A stretch of 8,259 bases of DNA from assembly GCA_012514615.1 (NCBI GenBank), contig JAAYZY010000017.1:1-8259 (forward strand), written 5' to 3'. Source of the stretch: Chloroflexota bacterium. Lineage in GTDB: Bacteria > Chloroflexota > Anaerolineae > DTPP01. Below the pieces are notes generated by a model. That model saw only the letters and a program-made list of their open reading frames with translations. It searched no databases and was not told where the DNA came from. Below are positions 5,897 to 8,259 of the stretch, piece by piece. The number at the start of each line of letters is the position of its first letter. The stretch's first letter is position 1. Both the position numbers and the translations under genes were made by a program.

Positions 5897-7330
5897 ATGT
5901 CCGATCAGACCACATCGTCTCCCTATGACCTGATCGTTGTGGGCGGGGGTCCCGGCGGCTACGTGGCCGCCATCCGCGCCCGGCAGTTGGGCGCCCGCGT
6001 GGCCCTGGTGGAGATGGAGCGCATCGGCGGCACCTGCCTCAACCGCGGTTGCATCCCCACCAAGGCCATGGTGGCCCAGGCGGAGCTCTACCTGGAGATG
6101 CAGCGGGCCGCCGAGTTCGGCATCGACGTGGACGGGGAGATCAGAGTGAACTTCCCGCGCATGATGGCCCGCAAGGACGAGGTCACGGAGACGTTGGTGC
6201 GAGGGGTGGAAGAGTTGGTGCGGGCTCAGGGGGTGGACGTCTACCCCGGCGTGGGCCAGCTAGTGGCGCCGGGGCGCGTGCAGGTGACGCCGCTGCCCGG
6301 CAGCGAGCAGGCCGAGGTGACGTTGGAGGGGCGCAAGGTGATCCTGGCCACCGGCTCCGACGCGGCGCAGGTACCGATCCCGGGGGTCGACCTGCCCGGC
6401 GTAGTCACCTCCCGGGAGCTGCTGCGGCTCACCGAGCAGCCCAAGGCCATGGTGGTGATCGGGGCCAGCGTGGTGGGGATGGAGTTTGCCAGCATCTTCC
6501 ACGCTCTGGGGACGAAGGTCACGGTCATCGGGCGCAAGACGTTCCTCAAAGACGCCGACCCCCAGCTGGCCAAGCGTTTCCGCACCATGATCAAGCGCGA
6601 CGGCATCGATGTGACCATCGGCGTAGAGTTCCGCCAGATCGTGCAGACCGACGACGGCCGTCTGCAGGTGGAGTGGGAGCAGAAGGGCAAGGTGGATTCG
6701 GCGGTGGGCGATCTGGTGCTGCTTTCCACCGGGCGCAACCCCTACACCGAGGGGCTGGGCCTGCAGGCGCTGGGGGTGGCCATGAAGGGCCGCTCCATCG
6801 CTGTGAACGAGCGGTTGGAGACCTCCCTACCCGGCGTCTACTCCATCGGCGATGTGAGCAGCCCTCACCAGTTGGCCCACGTGGCCTCCTACGAAGGGGA
6901 AATCGCCGTGCAGAACGCCCTGGGCGGAGCGCACACGGTGGACTACCACGCGGTGCCCGGGTGCATCTTCACCATCCCCGAGCTGGCCAGCGTGGGCCTG
7001 ACGGAAGAACAGGCTACCGAGCAGGGGATCGCCTGCGAGGTGGCTCGCTTCCCCTACTCGGTGAACGGCCGGGCCTTGGGCATGGGCCAGACCGAGGGCC
7101 AGATCCGCCTGGTGGTGGAGCAGGAGAGCGGAGTGCTGCTGGGGATGCACGTCATGGGCGCCCACGCCTCAGACATCATCGCTGAGGGCGCGCTGGCAAT
7201 ACAGCAACGGCTCACGGCAAAAGAAGTGGCCGAGACGATTCACGCCCACCCCACCATCCCGGAGATCGTCATGGAAGCGGCCAAGGCGGCTGCCTTCGGC
7301 GAGGCGATCCACTACCGGAAGGTCCGCTAA
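5897..7330 (+). CDS. lpdA: Dihydrolipoyl dehydrogenase (E3)
   Basis: This 477-residue flavoprotein is of normal family length. It reoxidises dihydrolipoyl groups on 2-oxoacid dehydrogenase complexes or the glycine-cleavage H protein and passes electrons to a pyridine nucleotide. Visible parts: FAD-binding GGGPGGYVAAIRA (16-28), the redox disulfide C47-LNRG-C52 in GGTCLNRGCIPTKA, the dinucleotide-binding VVIGASVVGMEFA (186-198), the FAD contact GVYSIGDV (313-320) and the catalytic pair H451/E456 in HAHPTIPE. It has no N-terminal lipoyl domain. Two things are odd: the second Rossmann motif is GASVVG, not GxGxxG, and strand beta-2 ends VTVIGRK (208-214), with Gly-Arg-Lys where NAD-specific Lpd normally has a Glu. 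This could change NAD/NADP preference. The start is ATG 5897 with GGAGG five bases upstream; the open frame extends back inside the previous gene, but that extension is not homologous. It lies 83 bases after the nucleotidyltransferase stop, with no terminator seen between, and overlaps the radical SAM gene by one base. Confidence 0.95.
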   Translation: MSDQTTSSPYDLIVVGGGPGGYVAAIRARQLGARVALVEMERIGGTCLNRGCIPTKAMVAQAELYLEMQRAAEFGIDVDGEIRVNFPRMMARKDEVTETLVRGVEELVRAQGVDVYPGVGQLVAPGRVQVTPLPGSEQAEVTLEGRKVILATGSDAAQVPIPGVDLPGVVTSRELLRLTEQPKAMVVIGASVVGMEFASIFHALGTKVTVIGRKTFLKDADPQLAKRFRTMIKRDGIDVTIGVEFRQIVQTDDGRLQVEWEQKGKVDSAVGDLVLLSTGRNPYTEGLGLQALGVAMKGRSIAVNERLETSLPGVYSIGDVSSPHQLAHVASYEGEIAVQNALGGAHTVDYHAVPGCIFTIPELASVGLTEEQATEQGIACEVARFPYSVNGRALGMGQTEGQIRLVVEQESGVLLGMHVMGAHASDIIAEGALAIQQRLTAKEVAETIHAHPTIPEIVMEAAKAAAFGEAIHYRKVR

Positions 7331-8259
7331 TGACTGACCCGGAGCAGCAAGTGGGCGTCTCCATCGGCACGGCCAGCGTGCTGGGGTTGGCGCGGGTGCG
7401 CATGGAGACGGCACCTACCACGGCCTACTTGATGATCGGCGGGCGCTGCACGCGGGCCTGCGGCTTCTGCGCCCAGGCCCGTGACAGCCACAGCAGCGCC
7501 CTGAACCTCTCGCGGGTCACCTGGCCGCTCTTCCCGCTGGCCACGCTGCTGCCGGCCCTGAGGGAAGCCGCCCCCTCCGGGGCGGTGCGGCGCGTCTGCC
7601 TGCAGGTGACGGCCGGGCGCGGTTCCTACGACGAGGCGCTGGCGCTGTTGCAGGCGCTCAGGGCGACGGTGACGCTGCCCATCAACGTGGCCATCCTGCC
7701 GCGGGGGCTGGAACAGGTGGAAGCGCTGCTGGAGGCTGGGGCTGACCACGTGGGCCTGGGCTTGGACGCGGTGACGCCGGCCGTCTACGCTCGGGTCAAG
7801 GGACGCCGTTGGGAGGAGGCCGCTGGCTTCTTGGAGCGCGCCGCCCGCCGTTTCCCCGGGCGGATCTCGGTACACGCCATCGTGGGCCTGGGGGAGAGCG
7901 AGCAGGAAGCGGTGCAGGCGTTGGGCTGGCTGCACGGTCTGGGCGTCGTCGTCGGGCTGTTCGCCTTCACCCCGGTGGCGGGCACGCGCATGGCCGGCAC
8001 GCCCCCGCCGCCGCTGGACGCCTACCGGCGGCTCCAGGTGGCGCGACACCTCATCGCCCACGGCCTGAGCCGCGCCGAGACGTTCCGCTTCGACCCGCAA
8101 GGGCGCATTTGTCACTTCGGCGTGGACGATCCGGCCGCCCTCATTCCCCAAGGGCAGTGCTTCCGCACCTCCGGCTGCCCTGACTGCAACCGACCCTACT
8201 ACAACGAGCGCCCCGGCGGGGTGATGTACAACTACCCGCGCCCGCTGACGCCGGAGGAG
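7330..8259 (+). CDS. Radical SAM protein, possibly a LipS1/LipS2-like lipoyl synthase, C-terminus cut
   Basis: 310 codons are open to the right edge, so the gene is probably nearly complete. The radical SAM cluster motif C40-TRA-C44-GF-C47 is canonical CX3CX2C, followed by AQARDSHSSALNLSRVTWP, a biotin-synthase-like continuation. The middle (about 85-250) is consistent with a radical SAM half-barrel (ILPRG, 122-126; GADHVGLGLDAV, 137-148; HAIVGLGE, 182-189). The C-terminal region has a second cysteine group, C277-x5-C283-x2-C286 in GQCFRTSGCPDCNRP, then YYNERPGGVMYNYPRP, which could hold an auxiliary Fe-S cluster. It lacks the N-terminal CX4CX5C and terminal RSSY of LipA. The start ATG overlaps the lpdA stop (TAATG), with GGAAGG seven bases upstream inside lpdA, so translation is coupled. 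From family and neighbour, the best guess is one half of the two-protein LipS1/LipS2 lipoyl synthase known from Thermococcus. Alternatives: a biotin-synthase-related enzyme of unknown substrate. Radical SAM membership is near certain; the substrate is inferred. Confidence 0.88.
   Translation, partial: MTDPEQQVGVSIGTASVLGLARVRMETAPTTAYLMIGGRCTRACGFCAQARDSHSSALNLSRVTWPLFPLATLLPALREAAPSGAVRRVCLQVTAGRGSYDEALALLQALRATVTLPINVAILPRGLEQVEALLEAGADHVGLGLDAVTPAVYARVKGRRWEEAAGFLERAARRFPGRISVHAIVGLGESEQEAVQALGWLHGLGVVVGLFAFTPVAGTRMAGTPPPPLDAYRRLQVARHLIAHGLSRAETFRFDPQGRICHFGVDDPAALIPQGQCFRTSGCPDCNRPYYNERPGGVMYNYPRPLTPEE

Noticed and set aside
6049..7185. A 378-codon frame in another phase inside lpdA
   Set aside because: It is Gly/Arg-rich and lacks any motif, while lpdA in the true frame matches its family from end to end.
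7327..8151. A 274-codon minus-strand frame opposite the radical SAM gene
   Set aside because: The plus-strand reading has the CX3CX2C motif, a ribosome site and an overlap with lpdA. The minus frame is a compositional shadow.

Overview
The window is GC-rich bacterial DNA, roughly two thirds G+C by eye, with strong third-position G/C bias. It is densely coded, with five complete genes and two genes cut by the window edges. No mobile element, tRNA, rRNA or CRISPR array was seen. The gene content (a Na+-pump decarboxylase module, a long DHH-CBS-tRNA nucleotidyltransferase fusion, and Lpd next to a non-LipA radical SAM protein) and the sigma70-like promoters would suit a thermophilic or anaerobic member of the Chloroflexota. 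That is an inference from gene content and style, and other high-GC phyla are not excluded.

Layout. The left quarter (1-2086) is read on the minus strand: a hydantoinase/dihydropyrimidinase-type amidohydrolase (719-2086), a 142-base gap with no convincing signal, a small OadG-like membrane subunit (244-576), and the N-terminus of a biotin carrier subunit (208 down to 1, running off the edge). The intergenic region 2087-2289 carries two back-to-back promoters: TTGCCG-N17-TATAAT firing left into the amidohydrolase, and a perfect TTGACA-N16-TATAAT firing right. The rightward promoter drives a two-S1-domain RNA-binding protein (2290-3027), which ends in a strong intrinsic-terminator hairpin (3081-3118). 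Next comes an 886-residue protein (3153-5813) that fuses a DHH/DHHA1 phosphoesterase, two CBS domains and a class II tRNA nucleotidyltransferase. After 83 bases follow dihydrolipoyl dehydrogenase (5897-7330) and, overlapping its stop codon by one base, a radical SAM protein (7330 to the right edge).

How the genes fit together. The left pair encodes the small anchor and the biotin carrier of a sodium-translocating decarboxylase; the beta subunit may lie further left. The right pair, lpdA and the radical SAM enzyme, is translationally coupled. This suggests lipoate metabolism: the radical SAM protein may be a non-LipA lipoyl synthase of the LipS1/LipS2 kind. The S1 protein and the nucleotidyltransferase fusion both point to RNA metabolism.

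Points most worth a second look: the Lpd/radical SAM coupling and the C-terminal cysteine triad of the radical SAM protein; the altered NAD-binding signature of Lpd (GASVVG, and Gly-Arg-Lys where NAD enzymes usually have a Glu); the intact DHH nuclease site fused to the tRNA 3'-end enzyme; and the terminator placed directly in front of that fusion gene with no separate promoter visible after it.
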